Origin: Geodermatophilus bullaregiensis
Lineage (GTDB): Bacteria > Actinomycetota > Actinomycetes > Mycobacteriales > Geodermatophilaceae
Direction: 5' to 3'
Assembly: GCF_016907675.1 (NCBI RefSeq)
Contig: NZ_JAFBCJ010000001.1
Coordinates: 992,001 to 1,056,000 of the forward strand
DNA length: 64,000 nucleotides
The notes below the pieces were generated by a model. The model was given only the letters and a program-made list of their open reading frames with translations, searched no databases and was not told where the DNA came from. Made by a program: the position numbers and the translations under genes. Below are positions 44,055 to 52,562 of the stretch, piece by piece (position 1 is the first letter of the stretch; each line of letters opens with the position of its first letter).

Positions 44055-44951
44055 GTGCAGTGGGTCGAGTGGGCACGCAACACCCCCGGCGTCTCGACGG
44101 CGTACTGGGCGGCCTACCGGCTCCCGTTCCGGCTCCGGTACCTGCGGCGCCGGCTCGCCGACGGCGGCCGGGCGCCCGCCGTCGCCTTCGCGCCCGAGCG
44201 GCCGCACCCGCTCAGCGTCGCCGCCAAGGTCTGCTCGCTCGCCGGGGCCCGGGTGGTCGGCCCGGACCAGCCGCACGACCTCGCCGTCCACTTCTCCCTG
44301 GCCACGCACCGTCCCCTGCCGGCCGAGCTGGCCGCGGACCCCGGCCGGGTCCTCAACGCCGGCTGCACCGACATCTCCAAGACGGCGGTGGAGGCCGCGC
44401 ACCGGGAGGCCTTCGGCTACGGCCTGGCGGTGGACCCGACAGCGTCGGCCGGCGTCTGCGTCGAGAAGTCCGACGCCAACGCCGAGCACGACGGGCGGGA
44501 GCTGCGGACGCCGGTGCCGCCCGACCGGGTGCGGCCCGGTCGCGTCTACCAACGGGTGGTCGACAACGTCACCGCCGACGGCACCGAGGTCGAGGACCTC
44601 CGCGTGGTCGTCGTGGGGACGCGGGTCCCGCTCGTGTACCGCAAGCACCGGCCGGTGTCCGACCGGTTCAGCAACGACAACAGCCGCGCGGAGGTGGTGC
44701 CCGCCGGCTCGGTGCTCAGCGACGACGAGACCGCACGGCTGCTGCACCTGTGCCGGCTGCTCGGCGCCGACACCGCCGAGCTCGACGTGCTGCGCGACCG
44801 GGGCGACGGCCGCGCCTACGTCGTCGACCTCAACCCGACGCCCAACGGCCCGCCCAACCACCTCCCCCCGGCCGACGCCCGGCGCGCGCTCGACGTGGTG
44901 ACCCGCGCCTTCACCGAGGAGTTCCTGGCGCCCGCGCACTCCTTCGGCTGA
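44055..44951 (+). CDS. ATP-grasp-like hypothetical protein
   Basis: 298 residues. The C-terminal block YVVDLNPTPNGPPNHL has the DxNxTP character of an ATP-grasp metal site, and VVGTRVPLVYRKHRPVSDRF plus VCVEKSDANAEHD could hold the nucleotide-binding lysines. No confident family name or substrate. No signal peptide. GTG start at 44055. It follows tspO by 37 bp in the same direction and may be co-transcribed. An ATP-dependent ligase or kinase is the likeliest activity, but this is inference from motif character. Confidence 0.6.
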   Translation: MQWVEWARNTPGVSTAYWAAYRLPFRLRYLRRRLADGGRAPAVAFAPERPHPLSVAAKVCSLAGARVVGPDQPHDLAVHFSLATHRPLPAELAADPGRVLNAGCTDISKTAVEAAHREAFGYGLAVDPTASAGVCVEKSDANAEHDGRELRTPVPPDRVRPGRVYQRVVDNVTADGTEVEDLRVVVVGTRVPLVYRKHRPVSDRFSNDNSRAEVVPAGSVLSDDETARLLHLCRLLGADTAELDVLRDRGDGRAYVVDLNPTPNGPPNHLPPADARRALDVVTRAFTEEFLAPAHSFG

Positions 44952-45034
44952 CCGTGGCCGTCCCCCCTGGCCTGCACCCGGCGGACAGGCGACGATGGGC
45001 CGGTCGTCGTCCGAGAGCTCAGGGGGAAGAGCGC

Positions 45035-46210
45035 GTGGGCAGGACTGCCGGCCGCGGACGCTCCGCGCGCCTCATCCCGGTGCTGGGCGCGAGCGCGTGC
45101 GCCCTGGGCGTGACGGCGGCACTCGCCGCGACGTCGGTCCCGCCCACCGCCCGCGCCGACGGGGCGGCCACGTCCCCCGCCGCCAGCACGACGTCGACGG
45201 CCGAGGTCGTCGAGGCGCCGACGCCGGCCGGCCCGCTGGAGGTCCCGAGCATCGGCGTGCTCGCACCCGGCTTCGACGGGGGTTGGGCGCCCGCCCCGCC
45301 ACCTCCGCCATCCTCGCCCCGCCCGTCGCCCCGCCCGCCGACCGCCGCCGAGCCCACCGCGGCGCCGCTCCCGGCACCGGAGGCACCCGAGACGCCGGCG
45401 TCGCCGGCGCCCACCGCCGACGCGCCTCCGGTGGAGACGCCGCCCGTCGAGACGGTGCCGGCGGAGCCGCCGCCGGCCGAGCCCTCTCCCGCGGAGCCCG
45501 CGCCCACCGAGCCCGCGCCCACCGAGCCCGCGCCTGCCGCGCCCTCTCCCACCGAGCCGGCTCCGACCGAGCCCGCCCCGACCGAGCCCGCCCCGACCGA
45601 GCCCGCCCCCGTCGAGCCCGCCCCCGTCGAGCCGTCGACGGTGGAGCCGTCCCCGGCCGAGCCGGCGCTCGACGCACCGCCGGAGGAGGCGCCGGTGGTC
45701 GAGGTGCCGCCGGTCCCGGAGCCGGCGCCGCCCTCGACCGAGCCTGCCCCCGCAGAGCCGACCCCCGCAAAGCCGACCCCCGCCGAGCCCACCCCCGCCG
45801 AGCCCACCCCCGCCGAGCCCACCCCCGCCGAGCCCACCCCCGCGGAGCCCACCCCCGCGGAGGCGACGCCGGAGCCCACACCGGAGCCGTCCCCCGAGCC
45901 CACGCCGGAGCCCACTGCGGCACCCACCGCCGAGACGGCACCCGTCGAGACGATGACGCCGGCCGAGACGACGCCCGCCGAGCCGACGTGCCCGCCGGTG
46001 CCGGCTCCCGACCCCGCCGCCACGCCTGCCGACGCTGCCGTCCCGCCGGCTGAGCCCGCCGCGCCGCCGGCCGACCCCGCCGTGCCGGCGGAGGCTCCCG
46101 CGACGGAGGCCGCGGTGGTCACCGCGGACACGCCCGACCCCTGCGCGCCCGCGGCGCCTGCACCCCCGCCGGAGCCGGCACCGCCGGCGGAGCCCGTTCC
46201 CGCCCCGTGA
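45035..46210 (+). CDS. secreted Pro/Ala/Glu-repeat protein
   Basis: 391 residues. A signal peptide (LIPVLGASACALGVTAALAA, ending near ARA-DGA) is followed by almost pure low complexity: P-x-E-P repeats such as APTEPAPTEPAP and TPAEPTPAEPTP over residues 145-310. The tail has two cysteines (EPTCPPVP and DPCAPAAP) that could pair. No sorting signal or enzyme domain. It probably forms an extended surface or cell-wall-spanning structure; such repeats occur in actinobacterial wall proteins. The DNA repeats are near-identical 15-bp units, so length should vary between strains. GTG start at 45035 with AGGGGGAAG upstream. Confidence 0.7.
   Translation: MGRTAGRGRSARLIPVLGASACALGVTAALAATSVPPTARADGAATSPAASTTSTAEVVEAPTPAGPLEVPSIGVLAPGFDGGWAPAPPPPPSSPRPSPRPPTAAEPTAAPLPAPEAPETPASPAPTADAPPVETPPVETVPAEPPPAEPSPAEPAPTEPAPTEPAPAAPSPTEPAPTEPAPTEPAPTEPAPVEPAPVEPSTVEPSPAEPALDAPPEEAPVVEVPPVPEPAPPSTEPAPAEPTPAKPTPAEPTPAEPTPAEPTPAEPTPAEPTPAEATPEPTPEPSPEPTPEPTAAPTAETAPVETMTPAETTPAEPTCPPVPAPDPAATPADAAVPPAEPAAPPADPAVPAEAPATEAAVVTADTPDPCAPAAPAPPPEPAPPAEPVPAP
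45774..45860 (+). repeat. tandem 15-bp coding repeats of the Pro-rich protein
   Basis: Consecutive units ACCCCCGCCGAGCCC, encoding T-P-A-E-P, with only single-base changes. They lie inside the secreted repeat protein. Related but more diverged units precede them from about 45490. Confidence 0.8.
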
Positions 46211-46215
46211 CGACG

Positions 46216-46248
46216 GAGGCCCTCCACCCGTCAGGGGTGGAGGGCCTC
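46216..46248. terminator. 14-bp-stem terminator between convergent secreted-protein genes
   Basis: Arms GAGGCCCTCCACCC (46216-46229) and its exact complement (46235-46248) enclose a 5-nt loop. It lies six bases after the stop of the Pro-rich gene and 17 bases from the stop of the convergent one, so it should serve both. Confidence 0.75.
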
Positions 46249-46264
46249 GCGGGGGTGCCTGATG

Positions 46265-46983
46265 TCAGCGCTCGGCGGCCTTGGCGAAGGAGCTCACGCA
46301 CTCACCCTGGTTGCGGAACACGGGCTTCGTGCTGGTTGCCCAGCCACCGTTCTTGCACTGCTGCTTGTTCGCGAGCTCGACGTGCCGGGCGAACCTGTGG
46401 GTCGTGCCGGCGAAGTCGATCGACTGGATGACCCCGTCGCCCTCGACGCCGGAGCCGAGCGAGAAGCCGAAGGCCTGTACCTCGGCATCCGGGAAGGCAC
46501 CCCGCCACTCGTCGAGCGTGCCGTGGTCGGTGCTGCCCGAGCCGCCGGTGTGTGACGGAGCACCGTCCTTGACGAACTGAGCAGCCGCGTCGTTCAGCCA
46601 CCAGTCGCCGTCGTAGACCTCCTCACCGACGAGGATCCCGTCAGCAGTGCCGTCGGCGTCGAAGTCGACGACGAGCTGGAAGCCCGGCACGCCGCCACCT
46701 GTGGTGTTCGTGAACTGGAGCGACGGCTCACCCACCTCGGCCAGCGGGGTGTCCGTGGCCACGTACTCGGCGACCTTGTCGGTGCGCGTCGCACCCTGGG
46801 TCCAGATGCGCAGGCCGGTCCCCTGCAGCTCGTAGTCCCCGGTGTCCCGGGTGTCACCGAGGGCGGGCACGAAGTCGTCCGGCACGTGATGACGCCGGTG
46901 TCGGCGGCCTGGGCGGTCGAGCCGGAGAACAGGACGGTCAGGCCGGCGGCGAGGGCCCCGGCGAGGGCGGTGCAGCGGCGCAC
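46265..46983 (-). pseudogene. secreted protein gene with a single-base frameshift
   Basis: The signal peptide and start are in one frame: GTG at 46983 with AGAGGAG upstream, then RRCTALAGALAAGLTVLFSG and AQA-ADTGVIT. The mature part is in another, beginning VPDDFVPALGDTRDTG and ending CKNGGWATSTKPVFRNQGEC. One missing G near 46886 (ATCACGTGCCG instead of ATCACGGTGCCG) would join them as GVITVPDDF. The C-terminal CKxGGW...NQGxCV motif is common in actinobacterial secreted proteins. Intact, it would be about 240 residues. A sequencing error is as likely as a real mutation because the rest is undamaged. Confidence 0.75.
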
Positions 46984-47165
46984 GCGTCGTCTCCTCTGAG
47001 CAGGCGCCGGTCGCGGGTGTCCGGCGCGGAGTCCGGACGCTAGGCGGGCACGAGTGCAGGACCGGGGAGGTCGGGACCGGGTCCGGCGCACCCGTCCCAG
47101 TGCCCACGCCTGCCCCCTGCGTGCGGCCGCCGGGCGGGGATCGCCGCCCTCGCCCACCATGGGGC

Positions 47166-47669
47166 GTGCCCATCGACGTCACGCAGACCTACGCCGCCGA
47201 CCCCGACCGCGTGCTCGCGGTCCTCACCGACGAGGCGTTCCTCCGTGAGTGGGCGCGGGCCCTGGAGGCGCGCGTCGAGGAGGTCTCCAGCCACCGGGAC
47301 GGCGCGGGCACGACGACGACGGTGCGGCTGGACGCCCCCACCACGGGGATCCCGCCGGTCTTCGCCCGCTTCGTCGGCCGCACGGTGCCGGTGCTCGACG
47401 TCCGCACCTGGACCCCCGACGGCGACGGCGGCCACCGCGGCACCCTCGACGTCCGCTCGGAGATCATGGGCCGCACGGCGCTGGTCACCGGCGAGCGGCG
47501 GCTGCTCGCGGCCGGCGGCGGCACCCGCGCCACGGTCACCGGCGACGTCCGCGTCGACGCGCCGCTCGTCGGCCGGCAGGCCGAGGCCGCCGTGCGGGAG
47601 CTGGTCACCCAGGTGGTGCTGCGCCACGAGCACGAGGTGCTGCTGCGCCACCTGGGCGAGAGCGGCTGA
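47166..47669 (+). CDS. DUF2505 family protein
   Basis: 167 residues with the SRPBCC/DUF2505 layout: YAADPDRVLAVLTDEAFLRE at the start, a central run of beta strands, and a long C-terminal helix (AAVRELVTQVVLRHEHEVLL). The fold holds hydrophobic ligands, but no ligand or pathway is known for this family. No signal peptide. The GTG start at 47166 is preferred because the domain begins at once. It stands alone between a frameshifted gene and the carboxylase. Confidence 0.8.
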   Translation: MPIDVTQTYAADPDRVLAVLTDEAFLREWARALEARVEEVSSHRDGAGTTTTVRLDAPTTGIPPVFARFVGRTVPVLDVRTWTPDGDGGHRGTLDVRSEIMGRTALVTGERRLLAAGGGTRATVTGDVRVDAPLVGRQAEAAVRELVTQVVLRHEHEVLLRHLGESG

Positions 47670-47736
47670 CCCAGGGGGCGATCGAGCCCCGGCGGGCGAC
47701 GTCGGAGGGACCGCGGTGCCGAGGCACGACCGGACG

Positions 47737-50700
47737 TCAGGCCCGGCCCGCGCCTCCGGCCAGTCCGGCCAGCGCCCTGACCAGCACGTCCCGGGTGTCG
47801 GCCGGGTCGACGACGTCGTCGACCTCGAAGGCCGAGGCCACGTTGAGCGCCGTGCCCTGCGCGTAGGACTCGGCGACCAGCTCGGCGAAGCGGGCCTGCC
47901 GGGCGGCGTCGTCAGGCAGCGCCGCCAGCTCCCGCCGGTGCCCCAGCCGGATCGCCCCCTCCAGGCTCATCGGCCCGAACTCCCCGGTCGGCCAGGCCAG
48001 CGTGAGCAGCGGCGCCCGCAGGTCCCCGCCCAGCATCGCCATCGCGCCCAGCCCGTAGGCCTTGCGCAGCACCACGGCCAGCAGCGGCACGTCCAGCTGC
48101 GCCCCGGCGACGTAGAGCCCGCCGAAGCGGCGCACGGTGCCGGTGCGCTCGGACTCCGGCCCGACCATGAACCCCGGGGTGTCGACCAGCGACACCACCG
48201 GCAGCCCGGCCGACGAGCACAGCCGCAGGAACGCCGCCGCCTTGTCCGCCGACTCCCCGTCGATGGCCCCGCCCAGGTGCCGCGGGTCGTTGGCCACGAA
48301 CCCCACCGGCCGCCCGTCGAGGCGGGCCAGCGCGGTGACCACACCGCGGCCGAACGACGGGCGCAGCTCCAGCACGCTGCCGCCGTCGGCCAGGGTGGTG
48401 ACCACCGGCCGCACGTCGTAGCTGCGCACCCGGTTGGCCGGCAGCGCCGTCCGCAGCAGCCGCTGGTCGGCGCCCGCCCCCGGCTGCACCCGGCCGGCCA
48501 GCAGGCCGAGCGCCTGCCGGGCCGCGGCGACGGCGGCCGCGTCGTCGGGCACCACCACGTCGACGACGCCGTTGGCGGCCTGCACCGCGGTCGGCCCGAC
48601 GTCGCCCGGCGCGACCACCCCGAGCCCCCCGGCCTCGATCATCGCCGGGCCGCCCATGCCGATGCTGCTGTCCTCGGTGGCGACGACGACGTCGCAGCAG
48701 CCGACCAGTGCGGCGTTGCCGGCGAAGCAGTACCCGGAGACGACGGCCACCGTGGGCACCCGCCCGGCCAGCCGCGCCATCGTGGTGAACGTCGGGACGT
48801 CGAGGCGGGAGAAGCCGCCGCCGTCGGTGTCGCCGGGCCGTCCGCCACCGCCCTCGGCGACCAATACGACGGGCAGCCGGCGTTGCGCAGCGACCTCGAG
48901 CAGCCGGTCGGTCTTGCGGTGGTTGGTGCGGCCCTGCGTGCCGGCCAGCACCGTGTAGTCGTAGACGAGGACGGCGCAGGCCACGCCGTCGACCTCGCCG
49001 ACGCCGGTCACCATGCCGTCGGCCGGCGTCCGCTCGACCAGCTCCTCGACCGACCGGCGGGCGCGCTGCGCGGCGATCCCCAGCTGGCCGTACTCGACGA
49101 AGGTCCCCTCGTCGACCAGCGCGGCGACCACCTCCCGCGCGGTCATCCGCCCGGCCGCCTGCCGGCGGGCCACGACCTCCGGCCGGGCGTCGTCGAGCGT
49201 CGCGGCCCGCCGCGCCCGCAGCTCGGCCAGCTCGGGGCGGACGGCGTCGAGGTCGGCGTCGTCCGGCCCGCCGGCGTCTGCAGCCGCGTCGTCGGACGGG
49301 ACGACGCCGCCGAGCACGGTCCCGGCGGTCACGACGTCGCCCACGCGCACCGCCGGCCCGGTCAGCACGCCGCCGGCCGGCGCGGCCACGACGTGCTCCA
49401 TCTTCATCGCCTCGAGCACCACCAGCGTCGCGCCGGCGGCCACGGCGTCCCCCTCGGCGGCGGCGACCTCGACCACCGCACCGGACAGCGGCGCGATCAC
49501 CGGCAGGACGCCATCGACGGCGGCCGGTGCCTCGGCCGGCCGGTCGGGCACGAACTCGGCCAGGCGGCCGTCGACGAGGTCGGTCGTCGCCCGGCCGGCG
49601 GCCATCTCGGGCAGGGCGACCAGCGCGGTGAGCAGGTCGCGGTTGGTGGCGACCCCGGCGACGTCGAGCTCGGCCAGCGCGCGGGCGGCGCCGGCCAGCG
49701 CGCGCGGCAGGTCGCGGTCGGCGACGACGACCTTGGCGAGCAGCGAGTCGTAGCGCGGGCTGACCTCGCCCCCGGGCACCGCGGCGGTGTCCACGCGCAC
49801 GCCGCGGCCGGTCGGCGGCACGAACCGCTCGAGCACCCCGGCCGCCGGCTGCACGGTGCCGTCGGGCAGAAGCGTCTCGGCGTTGACCCGCGCCTGGACG
49901 GCGACCCCGCGCGCGGGCGGCGGTGCGGTCAGGCCGAGGCCGGCCAGCGTCGCGCCCTCGGCCAGCCGCAGGCCGACCTCCACCAGGTCGAGGCCGGTGA
50001 CCTCCTCGGTGACGGTGTGCTCGACCTGCAGCCGCGGGTTGACCTCCAGCAGCACGGCCTCGTCGCCGCGGACGAGGAACTCCACCGTGGCCAGCCCGCG
50101 GTACCCGGCCGAGCCGCAGAGGGCGACGGCTGCCCCGGCCAGCCGCGTCCGGACGCCGTCGTCGAGGCCCGGGGCGGGCGCGACCTCGACCAGCTTCTGC
50201 CGGCGCCGCTGCAGCGAGCAGTCACGGTCCCCGAGGGCGACGACGTCCGTGCCGTCGCCGGCCACCTGGACCTCGACGTGCCGGGCGCCGGTCAGCAGCC
50301 GCTCGACGTAGACCGCTGCGTCGCCGAAGGCCGACCGCGCCTCCGACCGGCACCGCTCCAGCGCCCCGGCCAGCTCCGCGGGGTCGCGCACCGGGCGGAC
50401 GCCCCGCCCGCCGCCGCCGGCCCGCGCCTTGACCATGACCGCGCCGCCCTCGCCGAGGCCGGCGAGGAACCGGGTGGCCTCCGCGAGGCCGGTGTCCCCC
50501 GGGGTGGCCGCGAGCACCGGGATGCCGAGCTCGGCGGCCCGCGCCCGGGTGCGGGTCTTGTCGCCGAACAGCGCGAGGGCGCCGGCGTCCGGGCCGACGA
50601 AGGTCACCCCGGCGTCGGCGCACGCGCGGGCGAGCTCCGGGCTCTCGGCGAGGAAGCCCCAGCCGGGGTGCAGACCGTCGGCGCCGGCCCGCACGGCGGC

Positions 50701-50904
50701 GCCCACCAGCGCGGCCACGTCGAGGTAGGCGGCCGGGCCGGCACCGGGGAGCCGGACCGAGGCGTCGGCCCGGCGCACGTGCAGCGCGCCGGCGTCGTCC
50801 TCGGGGGCGACCGCGACGGTGGGCAGGCCCAGGGCGGCGGCGGTCCGCAGCACGCGGACGGCGACGTCGCCGCGGTTGGCGACCAGCAGCCGGGTGAGCG
50901 TCAT
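47737..50904 (-). CDS. single-chain acyl-CoA carboxylase (BC-BCCP-CT)
   Basis: 1055 residues holding all activities of a biotin-dependent carboxylase. Residues 1-450 are biotin carboxylase (RLLVANRGDVAVRVLRTA, the ATP loop ARAGGGGRGVRPV, LEVNPRLQVEHTVTE). Residues 470-535 are the biotinyl domain with the target lysine in EAMKMEH. Residues 550-1055 are the carboxyltransferase (YTVLAGTQGRTNHRKTDRLL, SLVDTPGFMVGP, RKAYGLGAMAM). The layout matches the long-chain acyl-CoA carboxylase described from Mycobacterium avium subsp. paratuberculosis, a homo-oligomer acting on several acyl-CoAs. It is independent of the carboxyltransferase in the fab operon. ATG start. Confidence 0.92.
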   Translation of the reverse strand: MTLTRLLVANRGDVAVRVLRTAAALGLPTVAVAPEDDAGALHVRRADASVRLPGAGPAAYLDVAALVGAAVRAGADGLHPGWGFLAESPELARACADAGVTFVGPDAGALALFGDKTRTRARAAELGIPVLAATPGDTGLAEATRFLAGLGEGGAVMVKARAGGGGRGVRPVRDPAELAGALERCRSEARSAFGDAAVYVERLLTGARHVEVQVAGDGTDVVALGDRDCSLQRRRQKLVEVAPAPGLDDGVRTRLAGAAVALCGSAGYRGLATVEFLVRGDEAVLLEVNPRLQVEHTVTEEVTGLDLVEVGLRLAEGATLAGLGLTAPPPARGVAVQARVNAETLLPDGTVQPAAGVLERFVPPTGRGVRVDTAAVPGGEVSPRYDSLLAKVVVADRDLPRALAGAARALAELDVAGVATNRDLLTALVALPEMAAGRATTDLVDGRLAEFVPDRPAEAPAAVDGVLPVIAPLSGAVVEVAAAEGDAVAAGATLVVLEAMKMEHVVAAPAGGVLTGPAVRVGDVVTAGTVLGGVVPSDDAAADAGGPDDADLDAVRPELAELRARRAATLDDARPEVVARRQAAGRMTAREVVAALVDEGTFVEYGQLGIAAQRARRSVEELVERTPADGMVTGVGEVDGVACAVLVYDYTVLAGTQGRTNHRKTDRLLEVAAQRRLPVVLVAEGGGGRPGDTDGGGFSRLDVPTFTTMARLAGRVPTVAVVSGYCFAGNAALVGCCDVVVATEDSSIGMGGPAMIEAGGLGVVAPGDVGPTAVQAANGVVDVVVPDDAAAVAAARQALGLLAGRVQPGAGADQRLLRTALPANRVRSYDVRPVVTTLADGGSVLELRPSFGRGVVTALARLDGRPVGFVANDPRHLGGAIDGESADKAAAFLRLCSSAGLPVVSLVDTPGFMVGPESERTGTVRRFGGLYVAGAQLDVPLLAVVLRKAYGLGAMAMLGGDLRAPLLTLAWPTGEFGPMSLEGAIRLGHRRELAALPDDAARQARFAELVAESYAQGTALNVASAFEVDDVVDPADTRDVLVRALAGLAGGAGRA

Positions 50905-50968
50905 CGGCCGCGCAGTCTAGGTCGGCACCGGGCAGCGGACCGGGCGGATCCGGGGCAGGCTCGCGGTC

Positions 50969-51106
50969 ATGACGACGCCCGACCGCGAGACGCCGGACCC
51001 CGCTGCCCCGCAGCCGCGCGACATCGCGCTGGAGATGGAGGACGAGCGCACCGCCGCCGACCTGGAGGCACAGAGCGACCCCGAGGCGCCGACCAACCCG
51101 GCGTAG
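50969..51106 (+). CDS. small acidic hypothetical protein
   Basis: 45 residues, highly charged and disordered (MTTPDRETPDPAAPQPRDIA, then LEMEDERTAADLEAQ, ending APTNPA). ATG start with a GGGGCAGG tract upstream. The codon positions follow the genome's usual bias. It lies 49 bp before the Ser/Thr kinase gene and could be a small conserved actinobacterial peptide, but I do not recognise a family. Confidence 0.45.
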   Translation: MTTPDRETPDPAAPQPRDIALEMEDERTAADLEAQSDPEAPTNPA

Positions 51107-51155
51107 GGCGACTCGGACGGGGGCGTCGGGACGGCCGCGGGCGTACCGTGCGGCC

Positions 51156-52544
51156 ATGTCCGCCGAAACCGGCACCGGGCGGTTGGTCGCCGGGCGCTAC
51201 GCCGTCACCGGGGTCCTCGGCCGCGGTGGCATGGGCGTCGTCTGGCGGGCGACCGACCAGGTGCTGAACCGCCCGGTCGCGCTCAAGGAGGTCACGTTCC
51301 CCGCGCACCTCAGCGACGAGGAACGCGACGCCCTGCGCCGCCGGACGTTCCGCGAGGCCCGGACCGCGGCCCGCCTGGTGCACCCGAACGTCACCACCCT
51401 CTACGACGTCGTGGAGGAGGACGGCCGGCCCTGGCTGGTCATGGAGCACGTCGACTCGCGCAGCCTCCAGGAGGTGGTGCAGCGACACGGGCCCCTGCCC
51501 TGGACCACGGTCGCCCGCATCGGGCTCGACGTGCTCGCCGCGCTGGAGGCCGCGCACGCGGTGGGCATCGTGCACCGCGACGTGAAGCCGGCCAACGTGC
51601 TGGTCGGCCGCGACTGCGCCGCCCACCTCACCGACTTCGGCATCGCGGTCGCCACCGGCGACCCGTCGATCACCACGGCGGGGGCGGTCATCGGCTCGCC
51701 GCCGTTCATGTCCCCCGAGCGCGCCCGCGGCGAGGACGCCGGCCCCGCCACCGACCTCTGGTCGCTCGGCGCCACGCTGTACACGGCCGTCGAGGGCCGG
51801 CTCGCGTTCCAGCGCGCCGAGCCGATGGCCACCCTGTTCGCCGTCGTCTCCGACGACCCCGCGCCGACCGAGCGCGCCGGGGCGCTGGAGCCGGTGCTGC
51901 GCGGGCTGCTCACCAAGGACCCCGCCGCGCGGATGGACGTGCCCGCGGCGCGCCGGGAGCTCCGGCGCGCCCTCTCCGGCAGCGGGCTCGACACCGCGTG
52001 GACGCCGCCGGACACCGACGAGTCCGACGACTCCCCCACCGCCGGGGACGGCGCCGCCCTGGGCGGGCGGGTCGAGCGGTTCGACGCCGACGACCTGCGG
52101 GCGCTGGCCTCGGTGCTCGGCACGGTGGCCCGGGACGCGCGCGAGCAGGCGCGCTACCTGGCCGACAAGCGCCGGGAACGCAAGGAGCGCAGGGAGCGCC
52201 GGCAGGCCGCGTCAGCGGCGCCGTCCCCGCGGACACCGTCCTCACAGGCCCCGTCGCCGCAGGCCCCGTCGCCACAGGCCCCGCCCGTCCAGGCCCCCGT
52301 CGAGCAGGCCCCGCCCGGCCGGGCACCGCGCCGGCAGGGTCACCTCGGGCGTGGTCCGCACCGGCAGGCCCCGGCCCCGCCGCCCGTGGCCACGTCGCCG
52401 CCCCGGTCCGCGGGCCCGGCGCGGCGCCGGTGGCGGTTCAAGCGCCGCTGGGTCGTCGTCCCGGTGGTGCTGGCCGTGCTCGCCGTGCTGGCCGCCGTCG
52501 CCGGCGCGGTCGCGCTGCTGGCCTCGGCGTTCGGCGCGCTCTGA
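51156..52544 (+). CDS. PknB-like Ser/Thr protein kinase, membrane-anchored
   Basis: 462 residues. The kinase domain (15-275) is complete: GRGGMGVVW glycine loop, Lys in PVALKEVTF, catalytic HRDVKPANVL, DFG in LTDFGIAVAT, and SPPFMSPERARG. A linker rich in charged residues and Ser/Gln/Ala/Pro repeats (SPQAPSPQAP) leads to one C-terminal transmembrane helix (VVVPVVLAVLAVLAAVAGAV) ending almost at the C-terminus. There is no PASTA or other extracellular sensor, so the signal is probably cytoplasmic or membrane-borne. ATG start. Targets unknown; the adjacent K+ channel is a positional candidate. Confidence 0.9.
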   Translation: MSAETGTGRLVAGRYAVTGVLGRGGMGVVWRATDQVLNRPVALKEVTFPAHLSDEERDALRRRTFREARTAARLVHPNVTTLYDVVEEDGRPWLVMEHVDSRSLQEVVQRHGPLPWTTVARIGLDVLAALEAAHAVGIVHRDVKPANVLVGRDCAAHLTDFGIAVATGDPSITTAGAVIGSPPFMSPERARGEDAGPATDLWSLGATLYTAVEGRLAFQRAEPMATLFAVVSDDPAPTERAGALEPVLRGLLTKDPAARMDVPAARRELRRALSGSGLDTAWTPPDTDESDDSPTAGDGAALGGRVERFDADDLRALASVLGTVARDAREQARYLADKRRERKERRERRQAASAAPSPRTPSSQAPSPQAPSPQAPPVQAPVEQAPPGRAPRRQGHLGRGPHRQAPAPPPVATSPPRSAGPARRRWRFKRRWVVVPVVLAVLAVLAAVAGAVALLASAFGAL

Positions 52545-52562
52545 GAGGTCGGCGCCGCCCGG

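Noticed and set aside
45490..45860. Regular short repeats that might be mistaken for a CRISPR array
   Set aside because: Units are 15-18 bp, in frame, and encode P-x-E-P peptide repeats of a secreted protein. There are no unique spacers and no cas genes.
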